This document shows, one piece after another, positions 42,565 through 52,718 of a DNA stretch of 64,000 nucleotides (position 1 is its first letter; every line of letters starts with the position of its first letter). The notes below the pieces were generated by a model. That model was not told where the DNA came from. It saw only the letters and a list, made by a program, of their open reading frames with translations, and did no database searches. The position numbers and the translations under genes are program-made. The DNA comes from Stereocaulon alpinum. Taxonomy: Eukaryota > Ascomycota > Lecanoromycetes > Lecanorales > Stereocaulaceae. The stretch is taken from assembly GCA_018257865.1 (NCBI GenBank), contig JAEUBA010000011.1, forward strand, positions 456,911-520,910. The letters are read 5' to 3'.

Positions 42565-43062
42565 ATGAACTCGCAAGGACCCGTCGCCATTGGAAATAAC
42601 CCTTCTTTCGGGGCTTTGGCTGTTGCAATACCCGACCCAGCCCCTGACTTCGGCGGCGACCTTCTCGCTTTAACGGTGTTGGACATCTTCGCCTCACGAT
42701 ACAACGTGCCATGCAGCCTGTCAACGGCTTGGGAGAAGCTTGTGGACGCGAGTGAGGTTGCAGGCTATATAACAAGATGTGGAAACGGATCTCAAATCGA
42801 TACTGTGGAGACGGCGAATGCGAACTAGCTCGAGTCTATGGCACAGTCTTCTCTTGGTCGACAGCAGGACCTGAAAGTCTGCTCTAGTCTACTCGGAGTT
42901 CTACAGGACATGATTACGATGCTCGACGACGACGAGGAAGATAAGATCTTAGCTGGAGAGATCTATAGCAGATCGCCTCATACATCTGATCCTGACTGCG
43001 AAAGCGAATCCTACTACGAACACGAGGAGATGCTCTTGCGAGATGCATACAGAAGCAGTTAG
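42565..43062 (+). pseudogene. Unrecognised small gene with in-frame TAG
   Basis: One plus-strand frame runs from the ATG at 42565 to the stop at 43062 and is broken only by a TAG at 42826-42828. Before it: 87 protein-like residues (FGALAVAIPDPAPDFGGDLL, LSTAWEKLVDASEVAG). After it: 77 more (SLGRQQDLKVCSSLLGVLQD, then acidic DDDEEDKILAGEIYSRSP). Either a nonsense mutation has split the gene, or a small intron covers the TAG: acceptors CACAG and CGACAG follow in phase 0, but donors are weak (GTGGAG at 42807). Readthrough is a third option. Family unknown. Confidence 0.45.
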
Positions 43063-43465
43063 GACAAGAGAGTAGAGTGCGCACAGAAGGCAAGAGATAA
43101 ACGGGCATAAGAGTAACAAATCTGCCGAAATGCCGTCTTGGCGGTTATTGTTGGTGCCATGATGATGAGTGTTGAGGGTAGTTGGACTGTTGGAACTAGG
43201 TATTCGTAATGAGCGTTGAGGGCGGCTGGACCAGATGTTGAGTTGAATAGACAAGGGAGGTTGTTGGTCACGAAACGTCGATATCTTTACGAGAGAAAAT
43301 AATTCAATATGCATGTGGAAGAGTTTTGTCAGAACTGCTATAATCAGCCCTTCGGATGTTGCCGGAGGTGTTCCTAGTCATATGATTATCACACTTCTTT
43401 CATCGTCTTAGAAGTACTTGTCCGCGTCTTCTCCTTGAGCCTTGTATATCATAACAGACCATCGT

Positions 43466-43636
43466 ACCACTTTTTATTTGTCGGTGATGCTCGCCGTCCC
43501 TAAGGTTCTCAAAGACTTTGCTTGCAAAAGAGGCAATTGTCACATCATTTTTTATCTTATTGGTGATGCTCGCTGTCCCCAAGGTTCCCGTCGACTTCGC
43601 TTGCAGAACAGGCGACTGTCACGCTACCTTTTCCGA
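43466..43636 (+). repeat. Diverged tandem duplication, 79-bp period
   Basis: Two copies of a unit containing GGTGATGCTCGC(C/T)GTCCC and ACTTTGCTTGCA/ACTTCGCTTGCA, plus the start of a third. Differences are mostly transitions. No function seen; an old local duplication. Confidence 0.75.
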
Positions 43637-43842
43637 TATAACACTTCGAAATTCCATGTTACCTAATTTCGAGCGCCCTTTAGCACCTTGAATGGTAAAA
43701 AGAGCGAAGGACTCTATGCGATATCATTAAGAGCACTACCACCTGGTTCCAAGTTGCTCTACGAAAGTTGCTAGCTACCGAAGGAAGGAAAGGCATGCTG
43801 CCAAGCACTTGCTGACTAATACTCCCCTCAACACTAACAAAG

Positions 43843-43930
43843 TTCGCCGTCGAGCACGTTTTTCTGCGTGCGGACTCACGAAGCGAACGCCCTAAGTAAG
43901 TACCAAGAGCCCGGGTACCTCATATCTGAT
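43843..43930 (+). repeat. Hairpin-type dispersed repeat, copy 2
   Basis: Same orientation and core as 30241-30335 (GTTCGCCGTCGAGCACG...CGTGCGGACTCACGAAGCGAAC). This copy keeps C where copy 1 has T. Weaker similarity extends left to about 43765. Confidence 0.7.
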
Positions 43931-44059
43931 TTAGGCGGCCTTCAACGCAGTTGCAGTATCTGCGTTCTTGGGTGATGTACAGCTTTATTTTTCCTTGACC
44001 TGACGCAGCGTGTGACTGACCCTAACACCTGCATTCATACCTCGACAAACACATCCAGA

Positions 44060-44860
44060 TCAAACCCCTCTCCTCAAAAACATTGCTCCAGTCGCTACAT
44101 GATCCCTGCCCCTGAAGCCGCCGTCATCTACCAATAGTACGAAAATATACGCTACCTCTGGATAAGCGTGTACAAAGCCATTGAATCCAGTAAGTGCGCT
44201 GATCCAACGGCCGTACGTCAAAGTCGGACCCTGGCGTCTAGCTCTGGGCGAAGGTAGAACGTTTAATGTTACTTCGCCGGAAACCCACTCGTGTGGGACA
44301 TTAGGCATTGTCGTATTGGGTCGGAATGGATCCATGCTGTCTCTGATAGCGTCTCGTATGACGATGCCGACGTCTGTCAAGTTGAAAGACCCTGATGGTG
44401 GCAATTGTGGCAAGAAGTGGATCCATATGTCAGAATCTATATCACTAGGAATCAGTATGCAGCATCAAGTAGTTTTCCTTGCCCAGAGCGAAATGGGAGA
44501 GAGGCTAGAGTCTTGATGGCTTCGCAGATCTTGACCTAGGACCCGAAGTTGATATGCAGGAAAGAATATAAATATGAGCAAGTCACTTACATGGGACTTG
44601 ATAGAAGAACGAAGAAGGTGGCGGAGATGGCGGAAAGCTGCCTTGAGATAAGTGAACGGATTTCATTTCCACGAACACACTCACGTCTCGTAATTTGGTG
44701 TGTTGAAGAGAAGATCATCATCCTGCACAGCATTGCTGGAGATCGCTGTCGCCGAATCGGACAGCAGGATAGTCGGCGGTTGGAGAGGTGACGCTGATGT
44801 TAGCGCACCAAAACTTAGTACGGAGAAAAGCGCAATCATAGATGGGGCAATCTTTCTCAT
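44060..44860 (-). CDS. Secreted protein, unrecognised, three exons
   Basis: Exons 44860-44685, 44637-44591 and 44436-44060 give 199 residues. The introns GTGAGT...AGGCAG (47 nt) and GTAAGT...TGATATAG (154 nt) are in phase. The junctions read NYET-FPPSPPPSSFFYQVP-YSDIWIHFLPQ. The N-terminus is a signal peptide (MIALFSVLSFGALTSASP after MRKIAPS). The mature protein has RDAIRDSMDPFRPNTTMPNV, GEVTLNVLPSP, and TYGRWISALTGFNGFVHAY. It contains almost no Cys, unlike classical small effectors. Function unknown; the reading YGRWISALTGFNGF suggests a compact extracellular domain. The whole gene is invisible as a single frame. Confidence 0.7.
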
Positions 44861-45165
44861 CTTGGTCGTTGGACAAAAGGAAGATTTTGAGGTCTGGGTG
44901 CAAACGCCGCCCTTTTCATTATGCGCACATATTGACGCTGAGTTCCGAGCACACTACGAGAGTCAGATCTCATTCTATAGTATTGCAATTTCCGCTTTCG
45001 AGGCTGTGTCTGCAAGGGCCCATTTCTTGTCTGCCGAAAGGATTCCAGTCTACATTGTCATAGAAGCGCCTGCAGATCCACTGCCGAACGCAAGCGCTGC
45101 CCTTTGACAATAGTTCTAGAAAGTCTCTGATTTCTACGGACTTATTTCCAGATGTTTTGGAGGTC

Positions 45166-45618
45166 ATGGCAATCAATTCGTCGCCTATCAAAGCCGCGGA
45201 ATTGACCAATATCAGCCCTTCCGACGTACCCGCATTTATTCCAGGCTTCGTCGCGAAGGCAGGGAGTCATGGCCTCGCCAGGTACAACATGTCAGATTTC
45301 GTTAAATCTGGCAGGAATAACGCACCAATTCCAACTGCAAGATCTTAATACTGCCATTTCAGCCCTCAATATTGGGCTTTGAATCCCGCAACGACCCGAT
45401 CCGAACCATACTCTAGACTGGAAGTTGAAGATACTGCGATGTCGGTGGCGTTGGAGGGCATCACGTCTAGAAAATTTGAGAATTCTCAACCCAACGCCGA
45501 AGACCATGACAGGAATAGAATGTGGTCTCAACAGGTCATGCTAAGGACCGAGCAACTAAGACAATTGGTATCACTCTTCCGCAGATGCGACAAAGGAATG
45601 CCAAGCTCCCAGCGTTAG
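45166..45618 (+). CDS. Tentative two-exon gene, 5' end uncertain
   Basis: Exons 45166-45281 and 45363-45618 would give 123 residues; the intron GTACAA...ATTTCAG (81 nt) removes an in-frame TAA and joins GSHGLA(S) to PQYWALNPATTRSEPYSR. The second exon is helical (AEDHDRNRMWSQQVMLRTEQ). The same frame is open upstream to about 45045 (STDLFPDVLEVMAINSSPIK), so an earlier exon may exist. No known domain. The minus strand also has readable frames here, so strand is not certain. Confidence 0.3.
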
Positions 45619-46574
45619 AATTAACCATTGAGATGCACGTACGATGGTGAGAGTGGACCCGTCGTCTGCCATCAATCAGTTACGGTACATGTGATGCATG
45701 CCAACTGAAAGTCAAGTCTCAATAACCCCTCGGGGTAGTGCTTGGACTGAATTTTGCTAAGATCATGATTTCAAGATAACGTCTAGCGACAATATGGATT
45801 AGCCTGGTATTCCGACTGATGCTATTGTCCACTTGCTTAATCGACGTTGCCCGATTGTTTAGACTCTAAAAGCTGTGCAGATAAGTATTAGAAGCCATAC
45901 GCTTAGGGCAGTGCTAGTGACAAGGCACAGATTTGACGTAAAAGATACGTCCGGCATAGAGTATTTTCGAGAGGATATCTAAGTCGAAGGCCGATACGAC
46001 TGGGCAGTATAGGTACGCTACTACTGGAATCACGACTGCGTTCGTCTATCCCGGCATATAACTTGCCTGCTAAAAACCCTTTGATTTACCAAGAATTTAC
46101 TTATAGCTTGAATTCTATGTATCGTCCTCTTAGCAACATTGATTCGTCGTTTATGGTGTTCATCGGACACATCTAGGGCCTATGGAATGTCATTCTTATG
46201 TTGGTGGACAACATGATTAGATGCCGAAGCTCACTTCAGCTAGGCTCAAAAGAGTGCCTAAAGCAGCACATGAATATAGCCGTGTTAACATAGGTACAGG
46301 CCTCCTCCAATACTTAAATTATTGCGTAATCTTTAACACAATGTCGAGATATGGTGAGGCGGCCACATTTTGACTCAGAGGACTACTGGCGGAAGACATC
46401 TCCGAATCATTGCATTCGTACATTTTAAGACCTAGTACTCTGAGTAGACACCACCTTCAAGTACCACATGAACATACCTTTGCCAGCCGTCTTTCCCACC
46501 CAACTCGTCTTCACCATCAATCCTTCGGTTCCCATCAGCACTCAAACTCAATACTAAGATCAAGCCACAACAAG
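45619..46574. other. Intergenic, no gene recognised
   Basis: A lone GTCDACQLKVKSQ at about 45688-45730 recalls the start of a Zn2Cys6 motif but lacks the other cysteines and is not called. Confidence 0.3.
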
Positions 46575-47621
46575 ATGACGGGACGCTTTCTTCAAGAAGC
46601 AGACCCTAACTACTCCACAACCGATTTCAAGGTTCTTCCCCACCAGTCTCATCATTCAAGCGACGCTTGCTCGCGTTCAGCAGGATTAGATATCCGTCTT
46701 TCTCAGCCTGCATATTCGAGTGTCAGTACTGGTTTCAGCTCTGTTCCTAATATCCGAAACCCCGGGACGCCCTTCGAGACTCCCTTTCGACGACCTCTGG
46801 ATCACAACGACCCTATTGGCGATCGATCGCCTCACGGCTACCCAGACAATGAGCCTGATACACGATCCCGTCGCTATCAATTCGATGATTCAAGCAACCT
46901 TGCGGACGTAAATGAGCTCAAACATGACACGCATGATATGTATCATGGGCCTAGACCTCATCGACCTCGTCCGATCGAAGCACCTCGCGGATCTCGTCTT
47001 CCTAATGGCAATCGTGGACAGCACTATAACAGAAACACTCACGAACCTCGTCCGATCGAAGCACCTCGCGGATCTCGTCTTCCTAATGGCAATCGTGGAC
47101 AGCACTATCACAGAAACACTCACGAACCTCGTCCTCGTGTGAAGCCTTATGGACCTCGTCCCATGGGAAGTCTACCCCATGGTGCCAATCCTTGTCATGC
47201 TGCTTCCCACTATGTTGTCCAATCCCAATTGGGATCTTCCAGCGTCCGTTCTTGGGATGCTTACCCTTATCAGCACAGCACCTCCTTATTGGATCATTCC
47301 TTTCCCAACGAAGACTTTGGAGGCCATTTCGGAGATGACGAACAAGCAGACAACGAGGTTCGCTCGTCGCCAGAATACGAATCAGAAACAATGCATACCG
47401 AGTGGACTCCTCGTAGACATAGACATCATCCGGACAGGGATACAACATTCACCGACTCCAATCACCAAGGTCCCACTCATGGTGAGCCACACTCTCGCCA
47501 CGAGTCTACGCGGGACGATCTGAACGCGGCTTCGATGCCTAGAGTGCCTTGTCAAACTCACAAGAACATGTCCCGGCCCAATCAACACTCTAGAGGTGCC
47601 CTTCGTGATATCGATCAATGA
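46575..47621 (+). CDS. Unrecognised His/Arg/Pro-rich protein with repeat
   Basis: A single exon of 348 residues from MTGRFLQEADPNY (context cacaacaagATGAC, after a long AC/CT-rich leader). The protein is disordered: His, Arg, Pro, Ser and Asn dominate. Residues about 130-184 contain two copies of a 27-residue unit (RPIEAPRGSRLPNGNRGQHY) encoded by an 81-bp tandem repeat. The C-terminal third mixes acidic stretches (EDFGGHFGDDEQADNE) with His/Arg-rich ones. No domain, signal or membrane segment. It resembles in style, not in motif, the genes at 28.7 and 48.6 kb. Function unknown. Confidence 0.6.
   Translation: MTGRFLQEADPNYSTTDFKVLPHQSHHSSDACSRSAGLDIRLSQPAYSSVSTGFSSVPNIRNPGTPFETPFRRPLDHNDPIGDRSPHGYPDNEPDTRSRRYQFDDSSNLADVNELKHDTHDMYHGPRPHRPRPIEAPRGSRLPNGNRGQHYNRNTHEPRPIEAPRGSRLPNGNRGQHYHRNTHEPRPRVKPYGPRPMGSLPHGANPCHAASHYVVQSQLGSSSVRSWDAYPYQHSTSLLDHSFPNEDFGGHFGDDEQADNEVRSSPEYESETMHTEWTPRRHRHHPDRDTTFTDSNHQGPTHGEPHSRHESTRDDLNAASMPRVPCQTHKNMSRPNQHSRGALRDIDQ
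46965..47126 (+). repeat. 81-bp in-frame tandem duplication
   Basis: Copies 46965-47045 and 47046-47126 encode 27 residues each. They are nearly identical (one Asn-to-His change), so the duplication is recent and keeps the frame. Confidence 0.9.
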
Positions 47622-48577
47622 GTCTTTTGCAGTCAGTGGAGAATTTAGGGTAGCTATGATTACATGCATGCATGCGTTTAGGGGAATGGAAAACTGTGGC
47701 GCTGGGTTAGAGCCATAGGAAGGGATTTGGCTTGCTCTCATGCACTGAGTTGGGGTGGGCGAATCATTTGATAGCCTATAGGTATTACAAGTGCATATGA
47801 ATTGAATGATTAATATTATGGAAGTTTCATAGGTATATTCCTACAACTCCTGTAACAACTCACGTATTAGTAAGATAACAGCTTGCTGCCGACCTATGTC
47901 ACTCAGCCACGGTGTTTCAGCGAGGCAAAATGTTTGGGACGGCAATTGTACGATTTGTATACAATTGTCGTTGTTCATGAGTATCCTACATTGCAATTGG
48001 CGTTGCGAACCACGCAAGCATACAATCAGTATTGTTGGTTCTACTATAATATACCATTGTTAGGTGCATCTCATAGTCCAATATCCAATACATCCTTTCC
48101 TGGGTTCTCTTTGGACTTGTCGTATCCCTTCCGTGATGTAATGGCATTGTTGCCTTTCTTTGTCATAGGAACAATCGCATTGTGCCTGGGCAATGTCAAT
48201 TTTTCTAAAACGTCGCCAATAGCATAGACGTCGATAAGGGAGCCTGCTTTTGGTCGCATCCGACAATGAGTAAGACACCGGACATAGATGGACTTGACAA
48301 TGAGCAGAACACAAACCACAGAGGTCTGAATTGTTGTCGACACTCACCATTTGACATTGTTTCCTCGTCAGAACCCTCGACACACGCTCCAGAGTCCTAT
48401 AAATTCCTTTTCCTCTCCTACCTTTCTCTTCCCTCATCATCACCATCATCATCATCCTCGATCACCAGACAACATCAACATCAACAGACACCAAGAACAT
48501 CATCAACCAAGACCATCCAAGACCTACACAAACACGATCACCTATCAACAACACCACTTTCAAAAGACGTAATCAAC
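47622..48577. other. Intergenic and leader of the next gene
   Basis: No separate gene recognised. A TATA-like CCTATAAATT at 48397-48406 lies about 175 bp before the next ATG and is followed by a CT- and CAACA-rich leader. Confidence 0.4.
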
Positions 48578-49459
48578 ATGTCTGGCCTTCGCTTCGGAGG
48601 ACGTGTCCCAAAGTACGCTGAAGACTCCGACCTCGATGAATCACCCCGTCATTCCCGTCTCCAAGGAATGCTTCCCTCTCGTCATGGCGGTAGACCTCAC
48701 ACTGGGAATGATGATGAGGCTTCTGACCTCGAGGACTTTCCTCCTCGTACTAGGCATCATGGCCATGGAATGTCCCCTTTTGGGGGTGGGCCTCGTCCTG
48801 GGAATGACGGTGAAGCTTCTGCCTTCGAGGACCTTCCTCCTCGTACTAGGCATCATGGTCATAGACCATCTCGTCACGGCGGTCGAGTTCCCGGTTCGCG
48901 ATTTGGGCACCCCAACATGTTTGGGCCACAAGGACTCGGGTCTGGGATTCCCAATGGCGGCTTTGGTGAGCATGAGCTTGCACTCTCACCTCGCGGACAT
49001 CGTCATGATCATCGAGCTGGACATGGACCTCGTGGTATGCCTGATTTGAACCCTCGCGGACTCCGTGGGGATTTCGGTGGTGACTTGGGCGACGACTCCG
49101 CAGACGAAGACTCTATGGATGAGACTCGTCATCCAGGTGGCGTGCGCGGCTTTGCTGCCCGCGATCCACACGGAGGTATCGATGATGAGGACTCGGATGT
49201 TGAACTTCGTCGTCAATTTGGTATGGATGGCCCAGGTCGTCGCGGTGCGGTGGATGAAGGACGTAGAGGCCAAGGCCGTCGTGGTACTATGGAGCATGGA
49301 CGTGAGGACTTTGGACTTGGAGATCTCGATCTCGGAGACCGTGGACATGGAGGCCGTCATGGGCCTAGCCGTCGTCATGGTTCCGCTCGTCACGGTCATC
49401 GCGAACACCGCGACATGGATGGACATGGAGCCAATGAGAGACGTCATGGCCGTCACTAG
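48578..49459 (+). CDS. Unrecognised Gly/His/Arg-rich protein
   Basis: A single exon of 293 residues from MSGLRFGGRVPKY (context aatcaacATGTC), placed downstream of a TATA-like box at 48397; longer frames upstream would translate the CT-rich leader. The first 100 residues hold two diverged repeats around EASDLEDFPPRTRHHGHG and EASAFEDLPPRTRHHGH. The rest is rich in RGG/GRR and HGRH (GPGRRGAVDEGRRGQGRRG, SRRHGSARHGHREHRD) with acidic patches. RG-rich tails of this type often bind RNA, but no RNA-binding domain is seen. Function unknown. Confidence 0.6.
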   Translation: MSGLRFGGRVPKYAEDSDLDESPRHSRLQGMLPSRHGGRPHTGNDDEASDLEDFPPRTRHHGHGMSPFGGGPRPGNDGEASAFEDLPPRTRHHGHRPSRHGGRVPGSRFGHPNMFGPQGLGSGIPNGGFGEHELALSPRGHRHDHRAGHGPRGMPDLNPRGLRGDFGGDLGDDSADEDSMDETRHPGGVRGFAARDPHGGIDDEDSDVELRRQFGMDGPGRRGAVDEGRRGQGRRGTMEHGREDFGLGDLDLGDRGHGGRHGPSRRHGSARHGHREHRDMDGHGANERRHGRH

Positions 49460-50773
49460 ATACCAGCAAGATGGAGTGTTTGAAGGAGATTATTGGGGTT
49501 GAGAGATAGGGTACACCAGCTGCGACTGAAGTGTACTTTGGACTAATGGCTTGTCATTGACATTTTGATCTCTTCGATATAATAGACTAAATCCTGCGGC
49601 TTTTGTACCGATTGCATGCGTACTACTAGATCGAAGGATGATTAATATATTACCTTGCACATGTTCTTGCCTCTATGATACCTTCTGATGAAAAACATTG
49701 CCAAGATATAGCGGTGATCGTAGTATGTCTATATTGGATATGAGCTCTTAATACTAAGCTTGGATTTCAGTAGAAGACTGCTTGGTCTATACGTAGTCGG
49801 TAAGAACATCTCACCTTCCACTCCAGAGCTTTTCCACTGGTGAGTATTCGGGTGATCTTAGGCGCCCCGATGGTCCAGACACCTCGCTTCTGTCATCGCC
49901 TATCCCAGGCTCCGACGACTACGTCCACCCAACTCCCTTCCCCGACGCGGAACCCAATGACCTGTCCACGACATGGGACAACTTATCACTCGCAGACGTG
50001 GAGGGATTGATTCGAACAGCCTGCCCTCCAATCTGCAGCGTCCAATCCATACGATCTTCCTATAGGGAGAGGTAAATAGTCATTGAGGACACCTTAGGTA
50101 TTGTAGCCTCCGAATTGAGAGATGCATCAAGGCGAGCTAGCGTGGAGGACCATTAATCTATATCTTTCAATACAGCGATGAGTAGAAAAGCGACATTCCG
50201 GAGAACCACTTGACCATACCTTCTTCAACATGCACTAATTGCGATCTCGGATCTTTCATACGTATAGAGACAGGATTAATGCCTCAAGGTCTCCTTTCAA
50301 TATTACAGCATCGGTCTTAGGAGTAGGGCATTACCAAAATCATACCTTTACAATATTCCAACCAAATTCAACCGAAAGACTATGTGTGCCTTGGTGACGT
50401 AGTGCCTCGTCGCCCGTATCAAGCCATGTTGTCAATAGTTGAAGTCAAGAAGTTAGAGCCTATCCTTTGTGTCTTTCTCTTTGCCAAGGAAAGCGTGTGT
50501 TTTCACATGCAAAACAATTTACCACGTGAAATCAGAAACACAGCAGCTATAAATGCAAACCTCTTCTTCGAAATTCTTTCCTCTTATCATATTCCGGGCG
50601 CAGGCAATTGCACAACATTGCACACTCCCACTACTTCTGATATACCCTTGGAAAACGAAAGAGACTCAACTTCGACAGACAGGTCCCTTGCGCCCACACG
50701 ACAATATTGTCCATTTTACCACTGCCGTATCAGGAACCAGCTTGCGAGAATTCTATCCAAAGAAGACGCAAGA
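49460..50773. other. Intergenic with an exon-like open stretch
   Basis: A plus-strand frame is open at 49797-50075 and reads like protein (SLLSSPIPGSDDYVHPTPFP, TTWDNLSLADVEGLIRTACP), but has no ATG and no clear acceptor. It may be a gene relic or an exon whose partners I cannot find. A TATA-like GCTATAAATGC at 50547-50557 probably serves the gene at 50774. Confidence 0.3.
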
Positions 50774-51592
50774 ATGGGAGGAGGCACGACGTGGCCCGAA
50801 ATTGACCTCCCGAATGACATAAAGCTACGCCTTAGGCAACAAACCGAGTCTGACGTGCTACCACCACACCCTGTGTTCAGCTTCAGTGCCACGGATAATG
50901 ACGCTGGCACGGAACCTGATGAATTAACTGTTGAGCACTCTACTTCATTTGCTGAATCTGGCGAGGGTTCGTATGGCGCTCTTGGGGAGGATCAGACGTT
51001 CGGCAACGATTCCGGTTACTTTAGTGCTGAGGGCGAAGACGCTACCTTCCATCCCGGCCCATCTGATAATGATAATGACGGAAACCTCTCGGCAATACCA
51101 TCTTTCGCTGCTGAGAACGATGACACTTCGTGCCCCATGGACCCAGTCGATGCTGCATATCAAGAGGATACTATTGATGAACTCGCAGATCATTGGCTAT
51201 TCAGCCCCACAAATGAGCGGCTCCCAGACTCCGACTCAGACTGGTGGAATGTCGATAGTTACCCCGAGACTTGTCGCTCTTATGCCAAGGCCCAATCAGT
51301 CGGTGTCACCACTTGTCACAACGATGAGCTCAAGATTGGACTCGAGGCAGCCCTAGCTGAGTTTAAAGCCGCTTTTAGTAAAACAGAACAAGCAGCCAAG
51401 CAACTCGCAGAGACTATCAAGCAAATGAAACGATTCATATCTGAATCATCAGAAGCCGCTGTGGTCAGGACACATCTTACACGCAGATCAGCCCAGGTGG
51501 CGGAGGAAAACGACGAGGAGGTGGAGGCAGAAATGAACAAGGCGGTATTGATTGAAGCAGCACTGGCTGAGGACGTAGGCAGATATCAATAG
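50774..51592 (+). CDS. Unrecognised acidic protein with C-terminal helix
   Basis: A single frame; the start at 50774 (cgcaagaATGGG, MGGGTTWPEIDLP) is chosen because it lies about 220 bp past the TATA-like box, giving 272 residues. The frame itself is open from 50384, so a longer protein is possible. The first 170 residues are acidic, Ser/Asp/Glu-rich and disordered (GEDQTFGNDSGYFSAEGE). Residues about 195-235 form an amphipathic coiled coil (LEAALAEFKAAFSKTEQAAK, LAETIKQMKRFISES). No known domain. Function unknown. Confidence 0.5.
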   Translation: MGGGTTWPEIDLPNDIKLRLRQQTESDVLPPHPVFSFSATDNDAGTEPDELTVEHSTSFAESGEGSYGALGEDQTFGNDSGYFSAEGEDATFHPGPSDNDNDGNLSAIPSFAAENDDTSCPMDPVDAAYQEDTIDELADHWLFSPTNERLPDSDSDWWNVDSYPETCRSYAKAQSVGVTTCHNDELKIGLEAALAEFKAAFSKTEQAAKQLAETIKQMKRFISESSEAAVVRTHLTRRSAQVAEENDEEVEAEMNKAVLIEAALAEDVGRYQ

Positions 51593-52367
51593 GGCCAAGA
51601 CGTGTTTCGCACTTAGTGATCTGCTAAGGCGCGCCGTTGGGATCATGAAAGCTGATATTGCCGATCCTCAGATGTGAACGGCTGAGGTTTCTTGTATTCT
51701 AGGGTTATTTAATACAACTAGTCTCTGACATCAGTAGATTGGGACCTAGATACACGAAAATCCACTGAACTCACGAATTTCGACCATTCTAGCATATATG
51801 CATACGTGAATCTCTTCTAATTGCCAAGAAATAGCTAGGTCCATTTGATCTCTTCGCTGTAACCGCACTCCTTCAGCCGACTTTCCCTTTGTCTCTTCAT
51901 TAGTCGCGATGTGATAGCTAGCATTTGTGAAACATGAGAACCCGCAAACCTTGTTGGATGGTTTTTCTCTTTTGCACTGTAACCCGTTAGACTTCCGCAA
52001 ACAGTCATGAAGACCATTGAACTAGAATCCTCAGCAGCACAAGAAAGACATTGAAGGGACCATAGCGTTACCTCGAGCAAGGCATATTACATGATGTATT
52101 TCGTTCCAGTCTTGTCTTGAGGTTCGTTTTAATACCTACTAATACTATGCGTATATCTACAAATGTCCGCTCCTCAACCACCTTGCTTATGCACAACCGT
52201 TTCGACTAACGTGCAGCAATCTCGATATCGACTCGCAAGTATCCGCATACTCCGATCCTCCTTGCGTCGTAGGATGGGGTGATTGCGTAGCAGTGAGCAT
52301 ACTTGCGCTCAAAGCCATGGTTGAGAGGGCAGCAGTTCTTGGGATAGGCGCTATTCTGGGTACTGGC
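51593..52367. other. Intergenic, weak coding signal only
   Basis: On the minus strand near 51835-51940 a frame reads SHVSQMLAITSRLMKRQRES, possibly an exon, but no complete gene can be built. Confidence 0.25.
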
Positions 52368-52718
52368 TTAATAATTGGCGGCTGGGTTCCTGGCGTTCGG
52401 CATTGGCGTTGGCTCAGCCGTTGGCGCAAAGGTGTCGTAGAGGTGTATGCATGCGACAATGGCTGAGCTATTTGGGATGAGAGGATTTTCGGCAGCGCGG
52501 ATGGTAATTACTGGTTCCGGAGCGTTCAGAGTCATGTAGCCATCACATGCAGAGCTTACAGGAGTTGCGGGGGCTGCTGAGGAGACGCTTGCCGATGTCG
52601 TGACCGAGTGCTTGTGGCCGCGAATGTGGTCGAATAGGTAGCCTATGGCTGGATTCGGCGCTGCTGTGATCAATCTTGCGAATGACGCAAGTATTGCACA
52701 AGCAAGTAGGAAGGGCAT
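52368..52718 (-). CDS. Small secreted protein, unrecognised
   Basis: A single minus-strand frame of 116 residues from MPFLLACAILASFARLITAA, a good signal peptide with a likely cut before APNPAIGY. The mature part has a short basic stretch (FDHIRGHKHSV), a Ser/Ala/Thr-rich segment and two Cys (SSACDGYM, IVACIHLYD). It ends PNARNPAANY. A longer frame starts 10 codons earlier. Splicing at the 3' end cannot be excluded. A secreted peptide of unknown role. Confidence 0.45.
   Translation of the reverse strand: MPFLLACAILASFARLITAAPNPAIGYLFDHIRGHKHSVTTSASVSSAAPATPVSSACDGYMTLNAPEPVITIRAAENPLIPNSSAIVACIHLYDTFAPTAEPTPMPNARNPAANY

Noticed and set aside
44700..45107. 135-codon plus-strand frame
   Set aside because: It is antisense to the first exon of the spliced secreted-protein gene, which has better support.
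45688..45730. Zn2Cys6-like CDACQLKVK
   Set aside because: Only two of six cysteines, followed at once by a stop; probably chance.
51746..52080. Two overlapping minus-strand frames
   Set aside because: One contains a protein-like end (SHVSQMLAITSRLMKRQRES), but no start, introns or family could be established.
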